Below, piece by piece: positions 7,294-16,212 of a stretch of DNA of 64,000 nt. The notes beneath the pieces are model-generated. The model did not search any database, was not told the DNA's origin, and worked only from the letters and a program-made list of their open reading frames with translations. The stretch's first letter is position 1, and each line of letters begins with the position of its first letter. The position numbers were made by a program, and so were the translations under genes. This stretch comes from Butyrivibrio fibrisolvens (GTDB lineage Bacteria > Bacillota > Clostridia > Lachnospirales > Lachnospiraceae), in NCBI RefSeq assembly GCF_037113525.1, contig NZ_CP146963.1, positions 1,674,001-1,738,000 on the forward strand, written 5' to 3'.

Positions 7294-9021
7294 ATGGCAG
7301 AAAAAATAATTGAGTTTAAAAATTTTGGATTTCAGTACAATGCTCAGGCAAAGCCTACGCTTTATGATATAGACCTTACCATTTCAAAGGGTGAAAAGGT
7401 ACTGATAGCAGGTCCTTCTGGATGTGGTAAAAGTACGCTTGTACACTGCATCAATGGACTTATACCATTTTCATACAAGGGCAAGAGTACGGGAAGTCTG
7501 ACTATTTGTGGTAAAGAAACCCGTAAGCTTAATCTTTTTAAGATTGCCCGAACTGTTGGAACAGTTCTTCAGGACAGTGATTCTCAGTTTGTTGGTATGA
7601 CAGTGGCTGAGGATATAGCATTTGCGCTTGAAAATGACTGTATCCCTCAAAAAGAAATGAAAGAACGTGTGAAGAAAGTCGCTGATATGGTGAATATCGG
7701 CGACTTTATGTCGCATGCACCGGGAGAAGTATCCGGAGGTCAGAAGCAGCGTGTGGCTCTTGCAGGAGTAATGGTAGATGATGTTGATGTACTGCTGTTT
7801 GATGAGCCACTTGCTAACCTTGATCCTGCTACAGGTAAGCAGGCCATAGAACTTATTGATGAGATGCAAAAGCAGACTGGTGCAGCGGTTATTATTATCG
7901 AGCACCGTGTGGAAGATGTCCTTCACCGATACGTTGACAGAGTTGTTCTTATGAATGAAGGCCGCATAGTATCAGATACTTCTGCGGATAAACTTTTATC
8001 AGGAGATGATCTTGATAAGTGCGGTGTCAGAAAACCCTTATACGTAACAGCCCTTGAATATGCCGGTGTTAAGGTGTCTGAAGACAAGCACCCCTGGAAT
8101 CTTGATGCAATAGAGCTTAGTGATGATGACAAGAAGCTTGTAAACAAATGGTATATAGATTCTCCGGAAGCTTCCAGAAATATAGACACAGAAGTGTTAT
8201 TATCTGTCAAAGACCTTTCCTTTGCTTATGAAAAAAGTCAAAAGAATGTCCTTGATAATATCAGTCTTGATATTAAAAGAGGAGAGATGCTGGCTATAGT
8301 TGGAACCAACGGTGCAGGCAAAACCACCTTCTCTAAAGTTGTATGTGGATTTGAAAAAAATAATACTGGAAGTATATCTTTTAACGGCCAGGATTTTCTT
8401 GATAAGAGTATTAAAGAGCGTGCGGATCACGTTGGATACGTACTTCAAAATCCAAATCAGATGATCTCACAGGTCATGATCTATGACGAAGTTGCATTTG
8501 GACTTAGAAACAGAAAAGTCCCTGAAGATGAGATTGCTGTAAAGGTAGAAGAAGTTTTAAAAATCTGCGGCTTATGGAAGATGCGTAAGTGGCCGGTTTC
8601 TGCTCTTAGCTTTGGACAGAAAAAGCGTGTTACAATAGCAGCTATCCTTGCTTTGGGACCTGAGATGATAATCCTTGATGAGCCTACAGCAGGACAGGAT
8701 TACAGGCACTATACAGAGATAATGGAATTTCTTAAAAAGCTTAAGGACAGCGGTATCACCATCGTGATGATAACTCATGACATGCACCTTATGCTTGAAT
8801 ATGCAGACAGAGCAGTTGTCTTTAGTCACGGCAGGATAATAGCTGATGACAGACCCGCTAAGATTTTGACAAATGCTGACATTGTCAAAGAGGCAAGCCT
8901 TAAGGAGACATCTTTATATGGCCTTTCTCTTAAATGCGGAATTGAGGACGGAACTTCTTTTGTCCAGAGATTTATTGATTATGAGAGGAATGAAGTAAGA
9001 TCTCATGACGAATTTATTTAA
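7294..9021 (+). CDS. ECF transporter double ATPase (fused A1-A2)
   Basis: The 575-residue protein has two ABC ATPase domains in one chain. Domain 1 has Walker A GPSGCGKST (40-48), signature VSGGQ (146-150) and Walker B with Glu171. Domain 2 has Walker A GTNGAGKT (337-344), a variant signature LSFGQ (438-442) and Walker B LDEPTAGQD (Glu463). The domains are joined by a segment of about 70 residues. It powers vitamin uptake with EcfT and the S component. The gene order S, fused A, T with a dedicated S component suggests a group I-like self-contained importer. There is no clear Shine-Dalgarno sequence before the ATG, so translation may be coupled to the upstream gene. Confidence 0.93.
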   Translation: MAEKIIEFKNFGFQYNAQAKPTLYDIDLTISKGEKVLIAGPSGCGKSTLVHCINGLIPFSYKGKSTGSLTICGKETRKLNLFKIARTVGTVLQDSDSQFVGMTVAEDIAFALENDCIPQKEMKERVKKVADMVNIGDFMSHAPGEVSGGQKQRVALAGVMVDDVDVLLFDEPLANLDPATGKQAIELIDEMQKQTGAAVIIIEHRVEDVLHRYVDRVVLMNEGRIVSDTSADKLLSGDDLDKCGVRKPLYVTALEYAGVKVSEDKHPWNLDAIELSDDDKKLVNKWYIDSPEASRNIDTEVLLSVKDLSFAYEKSQKNVLDNISLDIKRGEMLAIVGTNGAGKTTFSKVVCGFEKNNTGSISFNGQDFLDKSIKERADHVGYVLQNPNQMISQVMIYDEVAFGLRNRKVPEDEIAVKVEEVLKICGLWKMRKWPVSALSFGQKKRVTIAAILALGPEMIILDEPTAGQDYRHYTEIMEFLKKLKDSGITIVMITHDMHLMLEYADRAVVFSHGRIIADDRPAKILTNADIVKEASLKETSLYGLSLKCGIEDGTSFVQRFIDYERNEVRSHDEFI

Positions 9022-9832
9022 TTATATTGACAGACCATCCAAAATACATGACCTTACGGGAGCCACCAAGCTTGTATGTCTTCTTTTGTGGAGCTTTGCC
9101 GCAATGCTGACATATGATACAAGATTTCTGGTCTTCCTTACTGTGTTTGGAATTGTTCTCTTTAAACTTGGTAATATCAGGATAAGGGACGTTTCCTTTA
9201 TAACAGGATTTATGCTGGTATTTCTCATTATCAACACAATCCTTCTATACCTCTTTTCCCCCCATCATGGAACAGAGATATATGGCACTACAACGTATCT
9301 TTTTGGTATGAGTGGACATTTTGGACTCACAGCCGAGCAGATCTTTTACCAGTTCAATTACTGGATCAAATTTCTGTCTACGATCCCTATTGTCCTTCTC
9401 TTTGTATGTACCACTAACCCCAGTGAATTCGCGGCATCTCTTAACAGAATAGGCGTAAGCTATTCAATATCATATTCTGTAGCTCTTGCCCTTCGCTATA
9501 TCCCTGATATTCAGCGCTCTTACGATGAGATAAGTAAGGCAAGTCAGGCCAGAGGTGTAGAGATGAGTAAGAAAGCCTCCCTTGTCAAAAGACTTAAGGC
9601 AGCATCAGCAATCCTTATCCCGCTGATTCTTACAAGTGTAGACAGAATCGAGGGTATAACTAACGCAATGGAGCTTCGCGGTTTTGGCAAAAATAAAAAA
9701 CGTACCTGGTATATGGCGAAAAAGTTCAAAGCAGCCGATTATATAAGTATGGCGGTGTGCACAGGACTACTTGCTATATCACTTATACTTAATGTGGTAA
9801 ACGGAGGGCGTTTTTATAACCCTTTTAAATAA
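9005..9832 (+). CDS. ECF transporter transmembrane coupling protein EcfT
   Basis: The 275-residue integral membrane protein has N-terminal hydrophobic helices (about residues 22-85) and the two coupling motifs that contact the ATPase: ARG at 182-184 in SKASQARGVE and the LRG motif at about 224-227 in AMELRGFG. It connects ATP hydrolysis to movement of the S component. It overlaps the ATPase gene by 17 bases, consistent with translational coupling, and GAGGAATGAAG upstream lies inside the ATPase frame. Confidence 0.93.
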   Translation: MTNLFNYIDRPSKIHDLTGATKLVCLLLWSFAAMLTYDTRFLVFLTVFGIVLFKLGNIRIRDVSFITGFMLVFLIINTILLYLFSPHHGTEIYGTTTYLFGMSGHFGLTAEQIFYQFNYWIKFLSTIPIVLLFVCTTNPSEFAASLNRIGVSYSISYSVALALRYIPDIQRSYDEISKASQARGVEMSKKASLVKRLKAASAILIPLILTSVDRIEGITNAMELRGFGKNKKRTWYMAKKFKAADYISMAVCTGLLAISLILNVVNGGRFYNPFK

Positions 9833-9909
9833 TTGTCCTTGCGATATAGATGTATTTGTAATATTCTATTATCCGTCTGCAAAATAGGATTAAAGGAAGG
9901 TAATACATA

Positions 9910-10740
9910 ATGGACAATAATTATATTTATGAGATCAAAGAAGCTTTGACACATGGAGGTGCATTTCATTCGGATGATGTATTTTCAACTGCATTTATTC
10001 AGATAATAAATCCTGAGATCAAAGTTAAGAGAGTTATGCAGGTTCCGGAAGGTTTTGACGGACTTGTTTATGATATAGGACTTGGAAGATTTGACCACCA
10101 CCAGAAAGACAGAAAGGTAAGACCTAACGGAATTCCTTATGCAGCATTCGGCCTTTTGTTTGAAGAGTTTGGAACACTTGTAATGTCTGAGGAAGACGCT
10201 GCTATATTCGATGAGACTTTCATTCAGCCTATCGATAAGTCTGATAACACAGGTTCATTCTGGATGATCTGCGATATCATAAGTGACTTTAATCCTGACT
10301 GGATCGAGAAGCAGGATAGAGACGAGGCTTTCTGGAGAGCAGTTGCTGTTGCAAAGGAAATCCTTGTAAACAAATTCAGACAGATTAATGCAAATCGTAA
10401 AGCTTATTATCTTGTAAAAGAAGAAGTAGATGCCTGCAACGGTCCTGTTCTTGAGCTTTCACAGAGCATTCCGTGGGAAGATGCAGTAAAGAATACAGAT
10501 ATCCTGTATGTTATCTATGCTTCAGAAAGAGGCGGTTATAACGTACAGACTGTACGTGTGGATGGCAAGGAAGAAGAGAAGAAACCATTCCCTGAAGACT
10601 GGAGAGGTAAGCCAGCTGATTATCTTCAGAAGGTTACAGGCGTAGATGGAATCAGATTCTGTCACAACTCAGGTTTCCTTTGCGCAGTAGAAACTCTTGA
10701 AGATGCAAGGAAGATCGCTGAGCTTGCAGTGAAGGCATAA
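9910..10740 (+). CDS. MYG1 family protein (UPF0160, DHH-like)
   Basis: The 276-residue protein matches the MYG1/UPF0160 family, related to DHH phosphoesterases. Conserved residues are His15 in THGGAFH, His20 and Asp22-Asp23, Asp55 in VYDIG, and Asp62-His63-His64 in FDHHQ. These should form a metal site, and exonuclease activity has been reported for the eukaryotic MYG1. The bacterial role is unclear. The C-terminal half (WEDAV, GYNVQTV, FCHNSGFLCA) is also typical. AAGGAAGG lies about 8 bases before the ATG. It is monocistronic with its own terminator. Confidence 0.88.
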   Translation: MDNNYIYEIKEALTHGGAFHSDDVFSTAFIQIINPEIKVKRVMQVPEGFDGLVYDIGLGRFDHHQKDRKVRPNGIPYAAFGLLFEEFGTLVMSEEDAAIFDETFIQPIDKSDNTGSFWMICDIISDFNPDWIEKQDRDEAFWRAVAVAKEILVNKFRQINANRKAYYLVKEEVDACNGPVLELSQSIPWEDAVKNTDILYVIYASERGGYNVQTVRVDGKEEEKKPFPEDWRGKPADYLQKVTGVDGIRFCHNSGFLCAVETLEDARKIAELAVKA

Positions 10741-10777
10741 AAGCGTAAAAGCTTAAACATCACAAACATATGAATAT

Positions 10778-10837
10778 AAAGAACACTCATTTATCATCTG
10801 TCTTTTTACAGGCAGAGGAAAATGGGTGTTCTTTTTT
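10778..10837 (+). terminator. Terminator after the MYG1-family gene
   Basis: AAAGAACACTCATTT (10778-10792) pairs with AAATGGGTGTTCTTT (10820-10834, one G-U pair), followed by TTT. Confidence 0.8.
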
Positions 10838-10868
10838 ATGAAAACTTGATTATTAGCGTGTTTTACTC

Positions 10869-10897
10869 TTGAAGCACCTGCGTGAATGGCTTAAAAT
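10869..10897 (+). promoter_or_regulatory. Promoter upstream of the small gene and glgCD
   Basis: TTGAAG (10869-10874), a 17-base spacer and TAAAAT (10892-10897). It precedes the small protein at 10973 and possibly drives glgC-glgD as well. Confidence 0.5.
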
Positions 10898-10972
10898 GTA
10901 TATATAGTCTTCATATTGATAATGGCTGAATATTTTCATTTTTGGACCTGTGCTTTTATAAGGGGGATTTAT

Positions 10973-11224
10973 ATGCCGGAAGAAATGAAAATGTCTGTAT
11001 CAGGAGCAGTGAAGAATAAAAAGGGCGAGAAGGTCGTCTATGTGACCTTTGAGGATAAAGGGAGAAGCGCTGAGGGAGTACTTCCTGAAGGCAAGATCGT
11101 AAAGAGTTCAGGTTTTTCCCAGAAAGAAATTAAAGCATTGGAATTTTATATGACGTCGCAGAAAGATACCATCATTCAGATGGCAAAAACTGTGGACCCA
11201 ATGAAAGCTTTTTTATCAAAGTAA
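10973..11224 (+). CDS. Small conserved-looking protein, unknown function
   Basis: The 83-residue protein starts MPEEMKMSVSGA. It has a basic central part (KNKKGEKVVYVTFEDKGRSAEG) that looks like two or three beta-strands, then a helix-forming tail (FSQKEIKALEFYMTSQKDTIIQMAK). No signal or membrane segment is present. I do not recognise the family. ATG 10973 is favoured because AGGGGG lies 5-6 bases upstream; the longer in-frame start at 10916 lacks a ribosome site. It sits 43 bases before glgC, so it may be co-transcribed with glycogen genes. Confidence 0.7.
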   Translation: MPEEMKMSVSGAVKNKKGEKVVYVTFEDKGRSAEGVLPEGKIVKSSGFSQKEIKALEFYMTSQKDTIIQMAKTVDPMKAFLSK

Positions 11225-11267
11225 TATCTAAAGCAACATCCAATAAAAATTTTAAAAGGGGGTACTT

Positions 11268-12419
11268 ATGGCAAAGAACAATATGTTGGCAATGGTACTT
11301 GCTGGAGGAAGAGGAAGCCGTCTTAAAGATCTTACCAACAAAGTTGCAAAACCGGCTGTGGCTTTTGGAGGAAAATATAAGATCATTGATTTTCCACTTA
11401 GTAACTGCGCAAATAGTGGCATAGATATTGTTGGAGTTCTGACACAGTATGAATCAATTCTTCTTAACAGTTACGCTGGCGCAGGAAGAATCTGGGGACT
11501 GGACAGCAAAGACAGCGGTGTGTTTATCCTGCCGCCTCGTGAGAAAGCAGACAGTGGCCTCAATGTCTACAGAGGTACAGCTGATGCCATATCTCAGAAT
11601 ATCGATTTCATAGATTCTTATGAGCCTGAATATCTTCTTATTCTTTCAGGTGATCACATCTATAAGATGAATTATGACAAGATGCTCGATGATCATATCG
11701 CTAACAAGGCTGATGCTACGATCGCAGTTATCGAGGTTCCTAAGAAGGAAGCCAGCAGATTCGGTATCATGAATACTGCTAATGATGGCCGTATCATTGA
11801 GTTTGAGGAAAAGCCTGCTCATCCAAAGAGCAATCTTGCTTCCATGGGTATTTATATTTTCTCCTGGAAACAGCTTCGCAAAATGCTTGTAGCTGATATG
11901 AACAGCAAGACCTCCAACCATGATTTTGGTAAAGATATCATCCCTACAATGCTTAATGATGGTAAAGCTTTGTATGCTTATAAGTTTAAGGGCTACTGGA
12001 AGGATGTTGGAACAATTGATTCTCTGTGGGAAGCTAACATGGATCTTCTTGAAGAGGGAAGTGAGCTTAATCTTGGAGATAATTCATGGAAGATATATAC
12101 AGAGGATGCAACTGAGCTTCCTCAGTTTATAGGCGAGGACGCTGAAGTTAAGTGCGCTTACATCACTCAGGGTGTTCAGGTTCATGGTAAGGTTGAGCAT
12201 TCAGTTCTTTTTACAAGCAGTATTGTAGGTGCCGGCGCCAAGGTTAAGGATAGTGTCCTTATGACAGGCGCAGTTGTAGGAGAGGGTGCTAAGGTTACGA
12301 GAGCACTGGTTGCAGACGGCGTTAAGATAGGTGATGGCGCAGTTGTTGGTAGTGCTAAGAGTGATAACATCTTGCTTGTTGCTCACGATATCGAGGAAGG
12401 AGGAAAATATTATGGCTAA
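11268..12419 (+). CDS. glgC: Glucose-1-phosphate adenylyltransferase catalytic subunit
   Basis: GlgC makes ADP-glucose from glucose-1-phosphate and ATP, the committed step of glycogen synthesis. The 383-residue protein has the nucleotide loop LAGGRGSRL (about 12-20), the KIIDFPLSNCANSGI segment, the glucose-phosphate region (NVYRGTADAI), LSGDHIYKMDY-like LSGDHIYKMNY with the catalytic Asp, and a C-terminal left-handed beta-helix of hexapeptide repeats (about 290-380). GGGGGT precedes the ATG by about 6 bases. The next gene glgD overlaps its stop codon by 8 bases, as in other Firmicutes where GlgC and GlgD form a heterotetramer. Confidence 0.96.
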   Translation: MAKNNMLAMVLAGGRGSRLKDLTNKVAKPAVAFGGKYKIIDFPLSNCANSGIDIVGVLTQYESILLNSYAGAGRIWGLDSKDSGVFILPPREKADSGLNVYRGTADAISQNIDFIDSYEPEYLLILSGDHIYKMNYDKMLDDHIANKADATIAVIEVPKKEASRFGIMNTANDGRIIEFEEKPAHPKSNLASMGIYIFSWKQLRKMLVADMNSKTSNHDFGKDIIPTMLNDGKALYAYKFKGYWKDVGTIDSLWEANMDLLEEGSELNLGDNSWKIYTEDATELPQFIGEDAEVKCAYITQGVQVHGKVEHSVLFTSSIVGAGAKVKDSVLMTGAVVGEGAKVTRALVADGVKIGDGAVVGSAKSDNILLVAHDIEEGGKYYG

Positions 12420-13530
12420 TGCAATCGGAATAATCGCTCCTGCCGGACATTATATGAGAGTAGAAGGTCTTCAGGATTTCAGACCTATAAGTGCATTCTC
12501 TTTTCTTGGAAGATATCGTATCGTAGACTTCCCTGTATCTAACCTTTCGAACAGCGATATTGAGCGTGTTCAGCTTTATGTTAACAACGAAAATCCAAGA
12601 TCACTTGCAGAGCATGTTGGTAATGGCCGAATCTATAATATCAACTCAAAAAGAGGTCTTCTTCAGCTGATGTTCAGCCATGAAAGCACTTTGAGCGATA
12701 TTTATAATACTGATGTTAAGGCGTATTTTGATAATCTTCCTTCATTTGAAAGATGTCATGAGAAATACGTTATCATTACTCCCGGCTATATGGTATTTAA
12801 GCAGGACTACGATAAGCTTTTAAATGAGCATATAAGCTCTGGGGCTGACATAACTCTTCTGTATCACAAGGTTAATAATGCAGATACATCTTATCGTAAC
12901 TGCTATACACTTGAGCTTAACAGGCAGAAGGGCTTTAAGTCCATGAGGATCAATACAGGTACTATTGCTGATCGTAATATTTTCATGGATACCTATGTTA
13001 TGCACAAGGATCTGTTTATTGAGCTTATCAAGAAGGCAAGAAAGCTTTCTGCTATATCAAGACTTACCAATGTGATCCATGCAGAGGCTGAAAACCTTGA
13101 TATCAGAGGCATTCAGCACAAGGGCTACTTTGCAGCGATAACTGATTTCAGAGCATTCTATGAAGCTAACATGGAGCTTTTGAATCTGGATAAGGCTGAG
13201 AGTCTTTTCTCAAATGACTGGCCTATCTACACTCACACCACAGACTCCTGCCCAGTTCAGTACACTGCATCAGCTTCTGTGAAAAAGACTATGGTAGCTA
13301 ATGGATGCGTTATCGAAGGAAACGTTGAAAATTCCGTTATCGGACGTGGTGTTGAGATCAAGAAGGGCGCGATCGTCCGCAATTGTATCATCATGGGCCA
13401 CTCTACTATAGAAGAAGGGGTTCGCATTGAGAACATGGTAGTAGATAAGTGGGCTAAGATCACTGAGAAGCAAAATCTTATCTGTCCTGAGAATCAGCCT
13501 GGATACATAAGACGTATGGATATAATTTAA
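12412..13530 (+). CDS. glgD: GlgD regulatory subunit of ADP-glucose pyrophosphorylase
   Basis: The 372-residue protein is homologous to GlgC (FLGRYRIVDFPVSNLSNSD, then a beta-helix C-terminus). The GGRGxR nucleotide loop is replaced by APAGHYMRVEGLQ, and the catalytic GDH is replaced by TPGYMVFKQDY. This is the pattern of GlgD, which activates GlgC rather than catalysing. ATG 12412 is chosen over an in-frame 12331 because AAGGAGG is at 12398-12404 and homology starts at MANAIGIIAP. It overlaps glgC by 8 bases, so synthesis is coupled. A terminator follows. Confidence 0.94.
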   Translation: MANAIGIIAPAGHYMRVEGLQDFRPISAFSFLGRYRIVDFPVSNLSNSDIERVQLYVNNENPRSLAEHVGNGRIYNINSKRGLLQLMFSHESTLSDIYNTDVKAYFDNLPSFERCHEKYVIITPGYMVFKQDYDKLLNEHISSGADITLLYHKVNNADTSYRNCYTLELNRQKGFKSMRINTGTIADRNIFMDTYVMHKDLFIELIKKARKLSAISRLTNVIHAEAENLDIRGIQHKGYFAAITDFRAFYEANMELLNLDKAESLFSNDWPIYTHTTDSCPVQYTASASVKKTMVANGCVIEGNVENSVIGRGVEIKKGAIVRNCIIMGHSTIEEGVRIENMVVDKWAKITEKQNLICPENQPGYIRRMDII

Positions 13531-13540
13531 GAAACTGTTC

Positions 13541-13594
13541 ATCCCGCTTTGCATCATTATTTCAAACAAAAATGGTGTAAGGCGGGATTTTTTT
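13541..13594 (+). terminator. Terminator of glgC-glgD
   Basis: ATCCCGCTTTGCATC (13541-13555) pairs with GGTGTAAGGCGGGAT (13574-13588), with three G-U or mismatched positions, followed by seven T. Confidence 0.82.
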
Positions 13595-13607
13595 GCCCGG
13601 GAGGAAT

Positions 13608-13634
13608 TAAGGTGCTATGCAAAGATGCCGATAT
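13608..13634 (+). promoter_or_regulatory. Candidate sigma-28 (SigD/FliA) flagellar promoter
   Basis: TAAG (13608-13611), a 15-base spacer and GCCGATAT (13627-13634) match the motility sigma factor consensus TAAA-N15-GCCGATAA with one mismatch in each box. It lies about 125 bases before the hook-type gene. Confidence 0.65.
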
Positions 13635-13759
13635 AAAGACTGAAATAGATAGGTGCATTCAAGGATGACCGCACTGATATCCAAATGGCTATTCGCAGTA
13701 TATTCAGGGAAGAATTGGACGCCTATGGCGGCCAGTGTGATACCAGGAAAAGAGGTTTT

Positions 13760-15073
13760 ATGCTAAGGTCTTTATACTCGGCGGTCTCCGGACTTAACAT
13801 CAATCAGACATCGATGGATGTAATTGGTAATAACATCGCCAATGTTAATACCAATGGCTACAAATCAATGGCAACTAACTTTTCTGATATTCTGTATCAG
13901 AATAAATCCAATGCTTCGGGTCCTTCGGAAACCCGAGGTTCTCTTAACCCTATTCAGGTAGGTCTTGGCGGCAGAGTTGCAGCTATTGATACCAACATTA
14001 CAAAACAGGGATCAGCTCTTACTACGGATGCTCCCTTTAATATGATGATCACAGGAGATGCCTTCTTTATCGTAACTGATGGCACAAATCAGTACTATAC
14101 AAGAGATGGTGACTTCTTTGTTGACGGCGAGATCAATGAGATCGGTAATCCTGAGGATGATGAAGGCTATCTTGTAACTTCTTCCCTTGGATATTATGTT
14201 CTTGGCTGGGAATCAGCAGATGGTGCTACCGTTAACACGGACGGCCCTATTGGAAAGATCATGCTCATGGGTCCTGATATAGAGGATTCTCCGGGTGAAC
14301 CAACAACTAATATAAGAGTTACCGGTAACATTGATAAGATGGATAAATCTATCTATACCAAAGAAGGCCACGGCGTTTCTGCAGCAGCACTTGTTCCGGG
14401 AGAAGAGGGATATGAGACCTATAACCTTAACTTCTCTATTACTGATGCAGGAGATGATGACGATACAACTTATCTGATGACACTTACGGGAGTTACTGAT
14501 TCACAGGGTAAGAAGGTTGATTTTGATGAGCAGGAGATCGAACTTACATATAGTCCTGCTGATGGTAAGCTGACAAGCGCTGAGACTGCTAATATCAATG
14601 TAGCGGGTGTCGGGATCACTCTTGATCTTGGACTTACTACTAACTACAATACAGGCGGCGTTACAACCTTAAGGACTGCAAGAGGTGATGCAGAGGGTAA
14701 TGGTCAGGGACAGGAAGATGGTAAGATGACAGGTATCTCTGTTCAGAAAGATGGCAGTATATATGCCAAGTATTCTAATGGTGATACAAGACTCCTTGCC
14801 CAGATGGCTACAGCAACATTCATGAATGCAACCGGTCTTGTTAATGAAGGTGATAATCTGTATTCAGCTTCTAAGGCATCAGGAGATCCTGATATAGCTC
14901 CTGTTGATGAAAATAACGGTACTATTTCAACCGGAGTACTTGAAGCAAGTAACGTAGACCTGTCTGATGAGTTCACAAGAATGATCACAGCTCAGCGTGC
15001 ATTCCAGGCTAACAGCCGCATTATCACAACATCAGATTCTATGCTTCAGGAGCTTAAAAACTTGAAGAGATAA
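13760..15073 (+). CDS. Flagellar hook/basal-body rod family protein (FlgE-like)
   Basis: The 437-residue protein has the rod/hook N-terminal domain (MLRSLYSAVSGL, IGNNIANVNTNGYK), a central variable domain of about 280 residues with a FlgE/F/G-like part (GDAFFIVTDG, YYTRDGDFFVD), and the C-terminal coiled region (GVLEASNVDLSDEFTRMI, QRAFQANSRII). Its size fits the hook protein FlgE better than FlgF or FlgG, which are near 250-270. It builds the axial part of the flagellum and is exported without a signal peptide. I placed the start at 13760, where homology begins; an in-frame ATG at 13685 has no homologous residues. There are no other flagellar genes nearby. A terminator follows, so it is monocistronic under a candidate sigma-28 promoter. 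Confidence 0.9.
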   Translation: MLRSLYSAVSGLNINQTSMDVIGNNIANVNTNGYKSMATNFSDILYQNKSNASGPSETRGSLNPIQVGLGGRVAAIDTNITKQGSALTTDAPFNMMITGDAFFIVTDGTNQYYTRDGDFFVDGEINEIGNPEDDEGYLVTSSLGYYVLGWESADGATVNTDGPIGKIMLMGPDIEDSPGEPTTNIRVTGNIDKMDKSIYTKEGHGVSAAALVPGEEGYETYNLNFSITDAGDDDDTTYLMTLTGVTDSQGKKVDFDEQEIELTYSPADGKLTSAETANINVAGVGITLDLGLTTNYNTGGVTTLRTARGDAEGNGQGQEDGKMTGISVQKDGSIYAKYSNGDTRLLAQMATATFMNATGLVNEGDNLYSASKASGDPDIAPVDENNGTISTGVLEASNVDLSDEFTRMITAQRAFQANSRIITTSDSMLQELKNLKR

Positions 15074-15118
15074 AAACTTGAAGAGATAAAAACTTATTAA
15101 AACATAATATATCTATAT

Positions 15119-15150
15119 AAAAGAGCTGGACTGATCATCCGGCTCTTTTT
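15119..15150 (+). terminator. Terminator of the hook-type gene
   Basis: AAAAGAGCTGGA (15119-15130) pairs with TCCGGCTCTTTT (15138-15149) with one G-U pair, followed by T. Confidence 0.85.
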
Positions 15151-15199
15151 ATATAGGTGCTTATTAGGGCACTAAATTTATCATTAATGTAAAACTTTA

Positions 15200-15228
15200 T
15201 TGCAGTAGTGTTCTAAACTGATTATAAT
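15200..15228 (+). promoter_or_regulatory. Promoter of proB
   Basis: TTGCAG (15200-15205), a 17-base spacer and TATAAT (15223-15228), 42 bases before the start codon. Confidence 0.75.
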
Positions 15229-15269
15229 GGTTAATAATGTTTTAAACACAGAAGGAGAATCTTTTAGGC

Positions 15270-16067
15270 ATGGCACTTTCAAAGAAGAGAATTGTAGTTA
15301 AGGTTGGTACATCCACTATTACCAATGAAAACGGAGACATTAATATAAGGCAGCTCGATCATTTGTGCAGAGCCCTTTCAGCAGTTGAGAACATGGGATA
15401 TGATCTTGTCCTTGTAAGTTCGGGAGCTATCGCTGTTGGCGCCGGCAAGATGAGACTTGCACAAAAGCCCAAGGACCTTGGACTTAAGCAGGCAGCAGCT
15501 GCAGTTGGCCAGCTTGAACTTATGCACCTTTATGACAAGCTTTTTGGTGAATATGGAAGACTTGTTGGTCAGATACTTCTTAGTAATGAAGATGTCCAAA
15601 ATCCTGAAAGAAGAGAAAATCTTACTAATACACTTAATGCACTTTTAGAAAACCACATAATACCTATCATTAACGAGAATGACTCCATAAGCCATGCGGA
15701 GATCGAGTCTGACAAGAAGCTCTTTTCCGATAATGATATGTTATCAGCTGTTGTTGCTGTATTCTGTGAGGCAGCCAAGCTCATAATCCTGTCAGATATA
15801 GACGGACTCTATGATTCAAATCCTAAGACCAATCCTGATGCAAAGCTTATAAGCAGGGTTGAGAACATCGATGAAGAACTTCGCAACAGGGCAGGAGATT
15901 CCGGTTCCAACAGAGGTACAGGCGGAATGATAACCAAGATGGATGCCGCAGAGCTTGCAACAAGCAAAGGAATAGATGTTCTTATAATCAATGGTCAAAG
16001 GCCTGAACAGATATACGATATCCTTGATAAAAAGATAGTTGGAACTTTATTCGTTGGAAAGAAATAA
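15270..16067 (+). CDS. proB: Glutamate 5-kinase (no PUA domain)
   Basis: ProB phosphorylates glutamate for proline synthesis. The 265-residue amino-acid-kinase domain has VVKVGTSTI near the start, VSSGAIAVGAGKM, AAAAVGQLELM, INENDSI, FSDNDMLSA and the nucleotide-site GTGGMITKMDAA. E. coli ProB has about 367 residues with a C-terminal PUA domain; this one ends right after the kinase domain, a form common in clostridia. proA, the usual partner, is not next to it. AAGGAG lies about 12 bases before the ATG. Feedback control by proline acts on the kinase domain, so the lack of PUA does not imply loss of control. Confidence 0.95.
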   Translation: MALSKKRIVVKVGTSTITNENGDINIRQLDHLCRALSAVENMGYDLVLVSSGAIAVGAGKMRLAQKPKDLGLKQAAAAVGQLELMHLYDKLFGEYGRLVGQILLSNEDVQNPERRENLTNTLNALLENHIIPIINENDSISHAEIESDKKLFSDNDMLSAVVAVFCEAAKLIILSDIDGLYDSNPKTNPDAKLISRVENIDEELRNRAGDSGSNRGTGGMITKMDAAELATSKGIDVLIINGQRPEQIYDILDKKIVGTLFVGKK

Positions 16068-16119
16068 TTTGTATCTTTTGCTTTAGGATGAAATTATCAG
16101 AGACAGAAGAAATTAAGAA

Positions 16120-16154
16120 AGCCGGGTGGAGGAAACGATTCCTGCCATCCGGCT
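16120..16154. terminator. Hairpin between convergent proB and the minus-strand gene
   Basis: AGCCGGGTGG (16120-16129) pairs with CCATCCGGCT (16145-16154) with one G-U pair. There is no good U-tract on either strand, so termination efficiency is uncertain. Its position between converging genes supports a terminator role. Confidence 0.5.
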
Positions 16155-16212
16155 ATTATTATTGCCTATATAATTAGAGTAAGACTACTTGATGGTTATG
16201 ACATTTCAGAAA

